Of a stretch of DNA of 64,000 bases, positions 56,143 through 64,000 are shown in pieces. The position numbers and the translations under genes were made by a program. The notes beneath the pieces are model-generated. The model was not told the DNA's origin. It was given only the letters and a program-made list of their open reading frames with translations, and searched no databases. Each line of letters begins with the position of its first letter. Position 1 is the stretch's first letter. The DNA lies in assembly GCF_008245045.1 (NCBI RefSeq), contig NZ_CP043428.1:558001-622000 (forward strand), given 5' to 3'. Source of the stretch: Campylobacter volucris (GTDB lineage: Bacteria > Campylobacterota > Campylobacteria > Campylobacterales > Campylobacteraceae).

Positions 56143-57095
56143 ACAAGCTCCCAAATCACGCCATTATTTTGTAAATAATTCAATACATTTTCTTGATCTT
56201 TAGGTGAAATATTGATAACTAAATTACCCAAAGCATTATTGTTTAATTTTTCAATTTTTCCCCATACTATATTAAAATCTATATTTAAGGTTCTAGCCAT
56301 ATGGGTAATAATGCTTTGATTTGCTTTTTCTTTGCAAAAATAAAGTCTAATATTTACTCCATTTTGAGGTAAAAATTCATTTTCTCCTAAAAATTCACGC
56401 ATTTTTTGACTAGGTTTTAAAAATAATTCTTCAACTTTTCCTTTTCCTATGATTTGTCCATGTTCAAGTAAAACAGCTTTATGGGCTATTTGTTTTACTG
56501 CTTCCATTTCATGGGTTACCAAAATAACACTTATATTAAATTCTTTATTAATTTGTGCAATAAGCTCTAAGATATTATTTGTAGTATTAGGATCTAAAGC
56601 TGAAGTTGCTTCATCGCTTAATAAAATTTTAGGATTTAAGGCTAAAGCTCTTGCTATAGCCACTCTTTGTTTTTGTCCGCCACTTAATTGTGCTGGATAA
56701 GAATGGCTTTTATTGCTAAGTCCTACAAGCTCTAAAAGCTCTGTGACTCTTTTTTGTATATTTGTTTTGCTAAACCCATGAATTTCTAAAGGCATGGAGA
56801 TATTTTCAAAAATATTTTTACGACTCATTAGAGCAAAATGTTGAAAAATCATACCTATATCTTTTCTAAATTCTCTAAGTTGTTTTTCTTTAAGGGTTTT
56901 AATTTCTTGATCAAAAACCTTAACGCTACCATCTTGATAACTTTCTAAACCATTAATGCATCGTAATAAAGTGGATTTTCCAGCTCCACTATGCCCAACA
57001 AGTGCATAAATTTCACCTTTTGAAACTTCTAGAGATACATCATTGATGACTAAGTCTTTTCCATAGTATTTTTTTAAATTTTGTATTTTTATCAC
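56139..57095 (-). CDS. metN: Methionine ABC transporter ATP-binding protein MetN
   Basis: A 318-aa ATPase. Walker [11 protein letters not shown], signature [15 protein letters not shown], Walker [15 protein letters not shown]-loop VTHEME. A C-terminal NIL/ACT-like domain (about 240-318, [19 protein letters not shown]) is the methionine-sensing region that inhibits transport. It starts 4 bp after valS. Confidence 0.94.
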   Translation of the reverse strand: MIKIQNLKKYYGKDLVINDVSLEVSKGEIYALVGHSGAGKSTLLRCINGLESYQDGSVKVFDQEIKTLKEKQLREFRKDIGMIFQHFALMSRKNIFENISMPLEIHGFSKTNIQKRVTELLELVGLSNKSHSYPAQLSGGQKQRVAIARALALNPKILLSDEATSALDPNTTNNILELIAQINKEFNISVILVTHEMEAVKQIAHKAVLLEHGQIIGKGKVEELFLKPSQKMREFLGENEFLPQNGVNIRLYFCKEKANQSIITHMARTLNIDFNIVWGKIEKLNNNALGNLVINISPKDQENVLNYLQNNGVIWELV

Positions 57096-57099
57096 TTAT

Positions 57100-59712
57100 T
57101 TAACCTTGTAAATTAGAAATTTCTTCACAAATTTTATCTAATTGTGATTTTATAGTATCTAGTTGATTTTTATTTTGTTCTACAACTTGCGTTGGTGCAT
57201 TTTTAATAAAATTTTCATTTTTCATCATTGCATCAAGCTTATTAAATTCTTTTTCGAGTTTTGTTTTTTGATTGTTCAAACGATTTAAAATTCCACTTAA
57301 ATCTAAATCTTGTGTAGGAATGAAAACTTCTAATTTTTCACTTACATCTCTGATTGATTTTTCTATATTTTTATCAACCAATTCAATTTGTTCACATTTT
57401 GCAAGAGTAGTGATGAAATTAGTATAATTTTTAAGTTGCTCGCTCAAAGAAAAATCGTTTAATTTTATATAAGCTTTTTGAATTTTTGTATTAGCTAAAT
57501 CTACTAAAGTTTTAGCACGACGCACAGAAACTATACTTTCAATGATAATATTAAATAAATCTTCTATTTGTTTATCTTGAGAAGTAAATTCAGGATATTT
57601 AGAAATCATAATAGATTCATGTGTATGGATGGAAGTTTTGCTAAGCTCATGATATAAATATTCACTAATAAATGGCATAAAAGGATTTAAAAGTTTTAGT
57701 GCTTCTTTAAAAATACTTCCAAGTTCTTTTATGCTTGATTTTTCAGCTTTGCTAAGTTCAATACCCCAATCGCAAAATTCATCCCATAAAAATCTATATA
57801 AAGTATTTGCTGCATCATTAAAACGATAATTATCTAAATTTTCTCTTACCTCTTTAACACAAAGATTAAAACGAGAAAGTATGTATTTTGCTAATGTTGA
57901 TTGGATTTGATTTGGATTTAAATCTTCAAATTTTTCTTCATTTAAAAGTAAAAATTTGCTTGCATTGTAAAGCTTGTTTGTAAAATTTCTAACTTGCAAA
58001 AGCTTGTCATTACTTAACTTAATATCTCTTCCTTGGATTGCAAGCAAGGCTAGGGTAAAGCGCAAAATATCAGCACTATATTCTTCTACACTTTCAACTG
58101 GATCTATGACATTGCCTAAAGATTTGCTCATTTTTCTACCTTGCTCATCTTTTACAAGAGCATGTAAATAAATATCTTTAAAAGGAAGTTCATTTAAGGC
58201 ATTGGTGCTTTGAAACATCATTCTAGCAACCCAAAAAAATAAAATATCAAAACCAGTGATCAATAAAGAATTAGGATAAAAATCTTTCAAATCGCTTTCA
58301 TTCCAAAGGGTGTTTTTACCCCATTCTTTATTGCCCCATCCTAAAGTACTCATTGCCCAAAGTCCTGATGAAAACCAAGTATCTAATACATCTTGATCTT
58401 GTTTGAAATTACTACTTTGACATTTTGGACAAGAAGTAGGAGTTTCTTCGCTTGCCCATTCATGTGAGCATTGACAATAATACACAGGAATTTGATGACC
58501 CCACCAAAGCTGTCTTGAAATACACCAATCTTTCAGCTCTCTCATCCAAGCATTAAAACTATTAATCCAATGCGAAGGATAAAATTTGCTTCCACCTAGA
58601 TTAACCTTTTCTATGCTTTCTTTAGCAATTTCATTTTTCACAAACCATTGTTTGGAAATATAGGGCTCAACAATATTTTTACAACGATAGCAATATCCAA
58701 CTTGATTGGTATAATCTTCTATTTTTTCTACAAAACCTTTTTCTTCTAAGGTTTTAACTATTTCATCTCTAGCTTTTAATCTTTCTTTGCCTTTAAAATT
58801 TAAACAATGCTCGTTTAAAATTCCTTTTTCATCAAAGATAGTAATAAATTCAAGATTATGTCTTAATCCAACTTCATAATCATTTACATCATGAGCGGGG
58901 GTTACTTTTACAGCTCCTGTTCCAAATTCCATATCAACATGCTCATCAGCAATGATTTTGATCTTTTTATTGATTAAAGGTAAAATGGCATATTGTCCTA
59001 TTAGATTTTTATATCTTTGATCATTTGGATTAACCATAATAGCACTATCGCCAAAATATGTTTCAGGCCTTGTTGTAGCAACTACTATATAAGAATTGCT
59101 ATTTTCTAAAAAATATCTTAAATGGTATAATTTTCCTTTGTTTTCTTTGTGTTCTACTTCTATATCACTTAATGCACCATCGTGTGTGCACCAATTTACC
59201 ATATAATTTCCACGAACAATAAGTTTTTTGTTATAAAGATCTACAAAGGCTTTTTTTACAGCATTAACTAAACCCTCATCCATAGTAAAACGCAAACGAC
59301 TCCAAGCAGGAGTGATGCCTAAAATTCTCATTTGTTTTACTATGGTTCCACCGCTTTGTTCTTTCCATTCCCAAACTTTTTTTATAAATTCTTCTCTTCC
59401 TAATTCTTCTTTGGTTATACCTTGAGCTAAAAGCTGTTTTTCTACTACATTTTGAGTTGCAATACCTGCATGGTCAAGCCCTGGTTGATAAAGTGTTTTG
59501 TATCCATCCATTCTTTTATAGCGAGTTGTGATATCTTGCAATGTACAAGTTAGAGCATGCCCTATGTGTAAAACACCTGTTACATTTGGTGGAGGCATCA
59601 TGATACAAAAATTTTTATCTTTTTTTTGAATTTTTTTATTACCATCTATTTCAAAATATCCACGCTCTTCGCAAATTTTATAATATTCTTTTTCTAGTGA
59701 TTTATCATACAT
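57100..59712 (-). CDS. valS: Valyl-tRNA synthetase
   Basis: A 870-aa class I synthetase. MMPPPNVTGVLHIGHALTCT holds HIGH; TTRPETYFGDSAIMV is in the editing domain; CYRCKNIVEPYISKQWFV a zinc-like segment; GRKMSKSLGNVIDPVE the KMSKS loop; a C-terminal coiled-coil arm closes the protein (LSGILNRLNNQKTKLEKEFN). It loads tRNA-Val, and cognate tRNA-Val genes are in this window. It heads the valS-metN-metI-GT8 run. Confidence 0.97.
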   Translation of the reverse strand: MYDKSLEKEYYKICEERGYFEIDGNKKIQKKDKNFCIMMPPPNVTGVLHIGHALTCTLQDITTRYKRMDGYKTLYQPGLDHAGIATQNVVEKQLLAQGITKEELGREEFIKKVWEWKEQSGGTIVKQMRILGITPAWSRLRFTMDEGLVNAVKKAFVDLYNKKLIVRGNYMVNWCTHDGALSDIEVEHKENKGKLYHLRYFLENSNSYIVVATTRPETYFGDSAIMVNPNDQRYKNLIGQYAILPLINKKIKIIADEHVDMEFGTGAVKVTPAHDVNDYEVGLRHNLEFITIFDEKGILNEHCLNFKGKERLKARDEIVKTLEEKGFVEKIEDYTNQVGYCYRCKNIVEPYISKQWFVKNEIAKESIEKVNLGGSKFYPSHWINSFNAWMRELKDWCISRQLWWGHQIPVYYCQCSHEWASEETPTSCPKCQSSNFKQDQDVLDTWFSSGLWAMSTLGWGNKEWGKNTLWNESDLKDFYPNSLLITGFDILFFWVARMMFQSTNALNELPFKDIYLHALVKDEQGRKMSKSLGNVIDPVESVEEYSADILRFTLALLAIQGRDIKLSNDKLLQVRNFTNKLYNASKFLLLNEEKFEDLNPNQIQSTLAKYILSRFNLCVKEVRENLDNYRFNDAANTLYRFLWDEFCDWGIELSKAEKSSIKELGSIFKEALKLLNPFMPFISEYLYHELSKTSIHTHESIMISKYPEFTSQDKQIEDLFNIIIESIVSVRRAKTLVDLANTKIQKAYIKLNDFSLSEQLKNYTNFITTLAKCEQIELVDKNIEKSIRDVSEKLEVFIPTQDLDLSGILNRLNNQKTKLEKEFNKLDAMMKNENFIKNAPTQVVEQNKNQLDTIKSQLDKICEEISNLQG

Positions 59713-59792
59713 AATGTTTACCTTAAAGAAGAGATGTAAAATTGCTATATTAGCTTAAAAATATTAAAGAAGTTTTGAAATTGATGTAGAAA

Positions 59793-60851
59793 TTAGTTAT
59801 AAAAACTAATTTCTACTTTACGATTGTCTTGTCTTTGTTGATCAGATTTATCTTTTAGTGGGTATTGATCTTTACCTAAAGATTGAATTTGCACTACCTC
59901 TGTGAAAGTAAAGAAATGTTTTGCGACATTCATTGCTCTATTTAAGCCTATCATATAGTTTGCAAAAGAACTTCCTCTATCATCTGCATAACCTTGAATT
60001 TTCACTCTTTTGATGATATCTTCTCTTGCTAAACTTTGATTGATTTTTTCAAGTATGTCTTCATTGCTATAATCACTATAGCCATTTCTGTCAAATAAGA
60101 ATTTAGAATCTTTTATATCCATATTAACATATTTGTATTTTTTCTTATTTTTATCAAAAATAATATCTTTATTATAAATACTTAAATTCATATTGTCATT
60201 TGGAAGCATTTGGATAAAAATAGTTAAATTATAATCTTTTGAATTTTCAGCAATAGGGCGAATCATTTCATTTAAAAGTCCAATTCTATAATCACTTAAA
60301 GTTTTGCCATTTAAAACATAAACTTTTACAAAATCACTGCTTAATCTACTTTCATATCTACTTGTTTTGCCTTTTTCGATGTATTCTTGCATAGTGCTTT
60401 TATATTGTGATTTTGAGCTAGTAGGTTTTTGTTTAAAAGAGCTAGTTTGTTCTTCTTTGGTAGAATTTTTTATTGGTTTGGATTCTTCTTGGGTAGGATT
60501 TGTTGGTTTTTCGTTATTTATAATTTCTTCTTTTTTGCTTGTATCATCTTTTAAATTATTATTTATATTTGCGGTGTTGTTTGAATTTTCTTGTACTTCT
60601 TGAATAGAAGGTGTTTGAGTTAGTTCATTTGTCTCATTAGTGTAAGAATTTAAATTTTGATTATAGGTATTATTGTTTTGAGTGTTATAGCTATAATCTT
60701 GATTTGTGCTTGAGTAATTTTTATATGAATTATTTTCTTTTGCATAATCATACACATAAGTTTTTTCATCATCAAAATACCACACATAAAAACCAATACT
60801 TGCACCAAGCAATATTATTAAAGCTACACCTAAAGCAATAATACTTTTCAT
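59793..60851 (-). CDS. OmpA-domain protein with low-complexity linker
   Basis: A 352-aa protein anchored by one N-terminal transmembrane helix (about 4-27; no cleavage motif). A long Asn/Thr/Ser/Gln-rich linker follows (about 45-160), then a C-terminal OmpA-like domain (about 245-352). This has the D-x-x-G-S-x-x-x-x-x-x-x-L-x-x-x-R-A core in YADDRGSSFANYMIGLNRAM. Such proteins tie the envelope to peptidoglycan. It is transcribed after ppa-adk-aspS with only 17 bp between. Confidence 0.75.
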   Translation of the reverse strand: MKSIIALGVALIILLGASIGFYVWYFDDEKTYVYDYAKENNSYKNYSSTNQDYSYNTQNNNTYNQNLNSYTNETNELTQTPSIQEVQENSNNTANINNNLKDDTSKKEEIINNEKPTNPTQEESKPIKNSTKEEQTSSFKQKPTSSKSQYKSTMQEYIEKGKTSRYESRLSSDFVKVYVLNGKTLSDYRIGLLNEMIRPIAENSKDYNLTIFIQMLPNDNMNLSIYNKDIIFDKNKKKYKYVNMDIKDSKFLFDRNGYSDYSNEDILEKINQSLAREDIIKRVKIQGYADDRGSSFANYMIGLNRAMNVAKHFFTFTEVVQIQSLGKDQYPLKDKSDQQRQDNRKVEISFYN

Positions 60852-60868
60852 TTTAAATCCTTAAATTG

Positions 60869-61387
60869 TTATTTATAGTTTTTGATAGAATTTTCTAAAA
60901 TTTGACTTGCTTTTTCAATTCCAGCAAATTCTTTTACTTTAACCCATTTGTTAGGTTCTAAAATTTTATATGTTTCAAAGAAATTTTTGATTTTATCTAA
61001 AGTTGCTTTTGGCAAATCGTCTAAACTTTTAATACTGTCATATCTTGGATCTATTTTGCTTACAGGAACAGCAAGTAATTTTTCATCCATTCCGCTTTCA
61101 TCTTCCATAAGCAATACACCAATCAAACGACAAGGAATTACAGCTCCAGCTTGTATAGGGTATTCATTTAATACTAAAACATCAATAGGATCTCCATCAT
61201 CTGCTAAGGTATTTGGTATAAAACCATAATTTGCAGGATAAAACATCGCTGAATACATCACGCGATCAACCATTATAGCACCACTTTCTTTATCAAGTTC
61301 GTATTTGATGTTTGAGCCATATGGAATTTCTATTAGGGCATTTAATTTGTTTGGATTTTCTCCAATTTTAATTTTACTAATATCCAT
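60869..61387 (-). CDS. ppa: Inorganic pyrophosphatase
   Basis: A 172-aa family I enzyme hydrolysing pyrophosphate. The catalytic acidic signature DGDPIDVLVL is at about 65-74, and NALIEIPYGSNIKYELDKESG precedes it. It removes pyrophosphate made by aspS and other biosynthetic steps. It follows adk after 10 bp. Confidence 0.96.
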   Translation of the reverse strand: MDISKIKIGENPNKLNALIEIPYGSNIKYELDKESGAIMVDRVMYSAMFYPANYGFIPNTLADDGDPIDVLVLNEYPIQAGAVIPCRLIGVLLMEDESGMDEKLLAVPVSKIDPRYDSIKSLDDLPKATLDKIKNFFETYKILEPNKWVKVKEFAGIEKASQILENSIKNYK

Positions 61388-61397
61388 TTTGTATCCT

Positions 61398-61970
61398 TTA
61401 TTTTAATAAACTTTGAATTAATTTTTTCATATCAGCTACTATAGCTTCTATGCTTCTTTCGCCATTAATGCTAAAATGTAAATTTTCTTTAGAATAAAAA
61501 TTTATAATTTCTTTTAAAGGTTCTAAATAAACTTTCATTCTATTGTTAAACACTTCTTCGTTATCATCAGAGCCTCTAGCACGGCCTAAAACTCTTTCTC
61601 TAGCTACTTCTTCGCTTACTTGAACTTCAATTACACCTTTTAAAACAACTTCATTTTGTGTTTTTAAAACTTTATCAAATTCTAACATTTGCTCAAGACT
61701 TCTTGGGTAACCATCTATTAAAATAGTATTGGTTGGAGCATTTTTTAATGCTGTAATGATAGTATTTACAACTACATCTAAAGGCACTAAATTTCCTTTG
61801 GAAATAAAACTATCGATTAATTTTCCAAGTTCGCTACCACTTGCTACTTCTTCTCTTAATAAATCGCCAGTAGAATAATGAGTGATATTTACATCATCTT
61901 GAGCTATGATGCTTGCATCTGTTGTTTTTCCACTACCTGGTGCGCCGATGATTAAAAACAATTGTTTCAT
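61398..61970 (-). CDS. adk: Adenylate kinase, short form
   Basis: A 190-aa enzyme. GAPGSGKT (9-16) is the P-loop, DGYPRSLEQ the AMP-binding motif, and [14 protein letters not shown] the short LID. It lacks the long zinc LID, so it is the short type. It overlaps aspS by 4 bp. Confidence 0.95.
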   Translation of the reverse strand: MKQLFLIIGAPGSGKTTDASIIAQDDVNITHYSTGDLLREEVASGSELGKLIDSFISKGNLVPLDVVVNTIITALKNAPTNTILIDGYPRSLEQMLEFDKVLKTQNEVVLKGVIEVQVSEEVARERVLGRARGSDDNEEVFNNRMKVYLEPLKEIINFYSKENLHFSINGERSIEAIVADMKKLIQSLLK

Positions 61971-63718
61971 TTGATATTCTCCCTTAATTTAATCCCTAAT
62001 TCTCTCATTTGTTCATTACTAACTTCGCTTGGAGCTTGAGTCATAAGACATTGTGCTCTTTGAGTTTTAGGAAAAGCAATAACTTCTCTAATGCTTGAAG
62101 ATTTAGTCAAAAGCATGATTAATCTATCAAGGCCTATGGCTATTCCACCATGTGGAGGAGCACCAAAACTTAAAGCATCAAGTAAAAATCCAAATTTCTT
62201 TCTTTGCTCTTCTTCGTCAATATTTAAAAGCTTAAATACTTTTTGTTGAATAGGGCTTTTATGAATTCTTATACTTCCACCGCCTAATTCTACTCCATTT
62301 AAAACCACATCATGAGCAATAGAATTAATTTCTTCCAAATCTTGCTCATCTATATTTTTTGGCATTGTAAAAGGATGATGCATTGCTGAGTAACTTCCAT
62401 CATCATTTTGTTCAAACATAGGAAAATCAACAACCCATAAGAATTCTAATTTTTCTTCATCGATGATATTCATTTCATTAGCTAAGAAAATTCTAAATCT
62501 ACCCATATAATCTAAAACAGTTTTTTTAGCCCCAGCTCCAAAAAATACCACATCGCCAACTTCTAACTCACATCTTTTAAGTAGGGTATTTAAATCATCT
62601 TCGCTAAAGAATTTGCAAAGTGGTCCTTTTGGCCCATCTTCTTTCATTTGTATAAAAGCAAGCCCTCCTGCTCCAAATTTACGCACAAATTCTTCAAATC
62701 TTTGCATTTGTCTTTTTGAAAAAATTGTATCTCCCTTTGGAACTCTTAAAGCTTTGATGCGATTTTTCTTAGTGTCTTTGGCTATATTGGCAAAAATTTC
62801 GTTATTTGATTTCGCAAATATATCGATCACATCAATAAATTTCATATCAAATCTTAAATCAGGCTTGTCAGAACCATAATTTTCCATAGCTTCTTTATAA
62901 CTCATTTGTCTAAAAGGTATAGTGATTTCTTTTCCACAGGCTTTAAATATATCTTTGAGTAAATTTTCAGCCATATTGATAATATCTTTTTGCTCACAAA
63001 AACTCATTTCAATATCAATTTGAGTAAATTCAGGCTGGCGATCTGCCCTTAAGTCTTCATCTCTAAAACATTTTGCTATTTGAAAATAGCGATCAAAACC
63101 TGAACACATTAAAAGCTGTTTAAAAAGCTGAGGGCTTTGAGGTAGGGCATAAAATTCGCCTTGATGCACGCGAGATGGCACTAAATAATCCCTAGCACCT
63201 TCTGGTGTTGCTTTGGTTAAAATAGGAGTTTCAACTTCTAAAAATCCCATATTAGCTAAAGAATTTCGAGCAGCGATACAAGCTTTTGATCTTAAAGCAA
63301 AATTATCATATAATTTTTTACTTCTTAAATCCAAAAATCTATATTTTAATCTTAGCTCTTCATTTACACTTTCATCGCCTATTGCAAAAGGTATGACTGA
63401 ACTTTCATTTTCTATATTTAGCTCATTAATAACAACTTCAATCTCGCCTGTTTTTAATTTAGGATTAATTAATCCTTCTCCGCGAGGTCTGATTTTACCT
63501 TTTGCAATTAAAACATATTCATTTCTTACGCTAGAAGCTATATTATGTGCTTTTTGATTATCCGCAGGATCGCAAACTAATTGTATTAATCCTGTGCGAT
63601 CTCTAAGATCGATAAAAATCACACCGCCATGATCGCGATAAGAATTTACCCAACCACATAATGTCACTTCTTCGCCGACATTTTTAATATCAAGATCTGT
63701 ATTGTAATGAGTTCTCAA
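61967..63718 (-). CDS. aspS: Aspartyl-tRNA synthetase, probably non-discriminating
   Basis: A 583-aa class II bacterial-type AspRS. The OB fold is at the start ([23 protein letters not shown]), motif 2 is [20 protein letters not shown], the bacterial insert is in the middle (about 280-400), and motif 3 is [10 protein letters not shown]. Campylobacter relatives also charge tRNA-Asn, corrected by GatCAB; that is family knowledge. The start is TTG at 63718 with AAGGA upstream. A cognate tRNA-Asp pair is in this window. Confidence 0.95.
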   Translation of the reverse strand: MRTHYNTDLDIKNVGEEVTLCGWVNSYRDHGGVIFIDLRDRTGLIQLVCDPADNQKAHNIASSVRNEYVLIAKGKIRPRGEGLINPKLKTGEIEVVINELNIENESSVIPFAIGDESVNEELRLKYRFLDLRSKKLYDNFALRSKACIAARNSLANMGFLEVETPILTKATPEGARDYLVPSRVHQGEFYALPQSPQLFKQLLMCSGFDRYFQIAKCFRDEDLRADRQPEFTQIDIEMSFCEQKDIINMAENLLKDIFKACGKEITIPFRQMSYKEAMENYGSDKPDLRFDMKFIDVIDIFAKSNNEIFANIAKDTKKNRIKALRVPKGDTIFSKRQMQRFEEFVRKFGAGGLAFIQMKEDGPKGPLCKFFSEDDLNTLLKRCELEVGDVVFFGAGAKKTVLDYMGRFRIFLANEMNIIDEEKLEFLWVVDFPMFEQNDDGSYSAMHHPFTMPKNIDEQDLEEINSIAHDVVLNGVELGGGSIRIHKSPIQQKVFKLLNIDEEEQRKKFGFLLDALSFGAPPHGGIAIGLDRLIMLLTKSSSIREVIAFPKTQRAQCLMTQAPSEVSNEQMRELGIKLRENIK

Positions 63719-63760
63719 AATTTTTCCTTAAAAGCTGTGATTTTGTTTTAATAAATTGTA

Positions 63761-63766
63761 ATTATA
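63761..63766 (-). promoter_or_regulatory. -10 box for aspS-adk-ppa
   Basis: TATAAT on the minus strand, 43 bases before the TTG start of aspS. It is back-to-back with the promoter of the following gene. Confidence 0.45.
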
Positions 63767-63799
63767 TTATTTTATTCTTTATGCTTAGCTAAGTTTTGT

Positions 63800-63805
63800 T
63801 ATAAT
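63800..63805 (+). promoter_or_regulatory. -10 box next to the NAD kinase start
   Basis: TATAAT ends six bases before the ATG at 63812, so the transcript would start at or next to the start codon (leaderless). Confidence 0.6.
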
Positions 63806-63811
63806 TTTTTT

Positions 63812-64000
63812 ATGAAAAAGCAAATTGATATAGAAAAAATTCAAAAAATTGGTTTATTTTGTCGTAAAGATACAAATTTAAACGAGCAAATTATAATTTT
63901 GCAAGATATTTTAAAAAAAAGAAATGTTTCTTTGTTTTTTTTAAATGATGAAGATATTACTGGAAAAAATTTACAAAATTTAGATTTTTTGATCTCTTTA
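63812..64000 (+). CDS. nadK: Probable NAD kinase, N-terminal part (runs off the window)
   Basis: The 63 visible codons start MKKQIDIEKIQKIGLFCRKD, followed by a helix (LNEQIIILQDILKKRNVSLFFL) and end in DFLISL. A short strand with [GL]-[LI]-F-x-R at the start, then a strand of [DN]-[FL]-[LI]-[IV]-[SV], fits bacterial NadK, where the GGDG motif would follow outside the window. Placement beside aspS agrees with the C. jejuni order as I recall it. The visible part has no diagnostic motif, so the call leans on context. Confidence 0.6.
   Translation, partial: MKKQIDIEKIQKIGLFCRKDTNLNEQIIILQDILKKRNVSLFFLNDEDITGKNLQNLDFLISL

Overview
The window is about 64 kb of AT-rich (roughly 30 % G+C by eye), gene-dense chromosomal DNA from a Campylobacter, most likely the C. 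lari group. The protein set (FlpA, FtsE/FtsX/EnvC-like/AmiA cluster, FapA-type DUF342 protein, membrane-fused MurF, TrmB, MnmC, NhaD) and the AAGGA ribosome sites with TATAAT-like -10 boxes lacking a clear -35 are typical of the genus. The local gene order matches several blocks I recall from C. jejuni, but the blocks are joined in a different order, so this is not C. jejuni itself.

Region by region. (1) 1-12656: the 5' end of uvrC and a DciA/DUF721-like gene on the minus strand; then a small LptM-like lipoprotein, nhaD and guaA on plus; a methyltransferase facing guaA; a coiled-coil protein of unknown role; a candidate 6S RNA in front of purD; an RDD membrane protein, lptD, a phosphoribosyltransferase-like gene and pnp with a strongly structured leader. 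(2) 12657-16300: eight tRNA genes on plus (Lys-Val-Asp-Lys-Val-Asp-Lys plus a Glu-like tRNA with an odd anticodon loop) driven by a good -35/-10 promoter, then the only accessory-looking stretch: about 600 bp of very AT-rich non-coding DNA, a 429-codon gene broken by two compensating frameshifts, and an unrecognised 273-aa gene. Each of these two genes is preceded by the same 40-bp element, which looks like a remnant of coding sequence. A minus-strand tRNA-Met closes the island. (3) 16354-32824: rodA, a RluD-type pseudouridine synthase, flpA, trmB, ftsE, ftsX, an EnvC-like factor, pyrH, rpoZ, spoT, tyrS, a nitronate-monooxygenase-like gene, amiA with a long 12-bp repeat array, and mnmC. (4) 32881-44013: a beta-barrel-like protein, then a long minus-strand run: rseP, pgsA, a FabL-type reductase, dapA, an M16 peptidase, pyrD, msbA-like ABC exporter, cysS, murJ. 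(5) 44145-49945: fapA-like, ruvA, ddl, an orphan Phd-like antitoxin, an alpha/beta hydrolase and murF. (6) 49957-64000: flgH; pta-ackA; metQ, a GT8-like glycosyltransferase, metI, metN and valS; an OmpA-domain protein, ppa, adk, aspS; and the 5' end of a gene I take to be NAD kinase.

Functionally the window is mostly housekeeping: envelope building (MurF, Ddl, MurJ, RodA, LptD, MsbA-like), the cell-division amidase switch (FtsEX, EnvC-like, AmiA), translation (five aminoacyl-tRNA synthetases or tRNA modification enzymes and nine tRNAs), nucleotide synthesis, the stringent response (RpoZ-SpoT), and acetate and methionine metabolism. The part most likely to hold something undescribed is 13421-16218 between the tRNAs. 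I saw no CRISPR array, insertion sequence or phase-variable poly-G tract.
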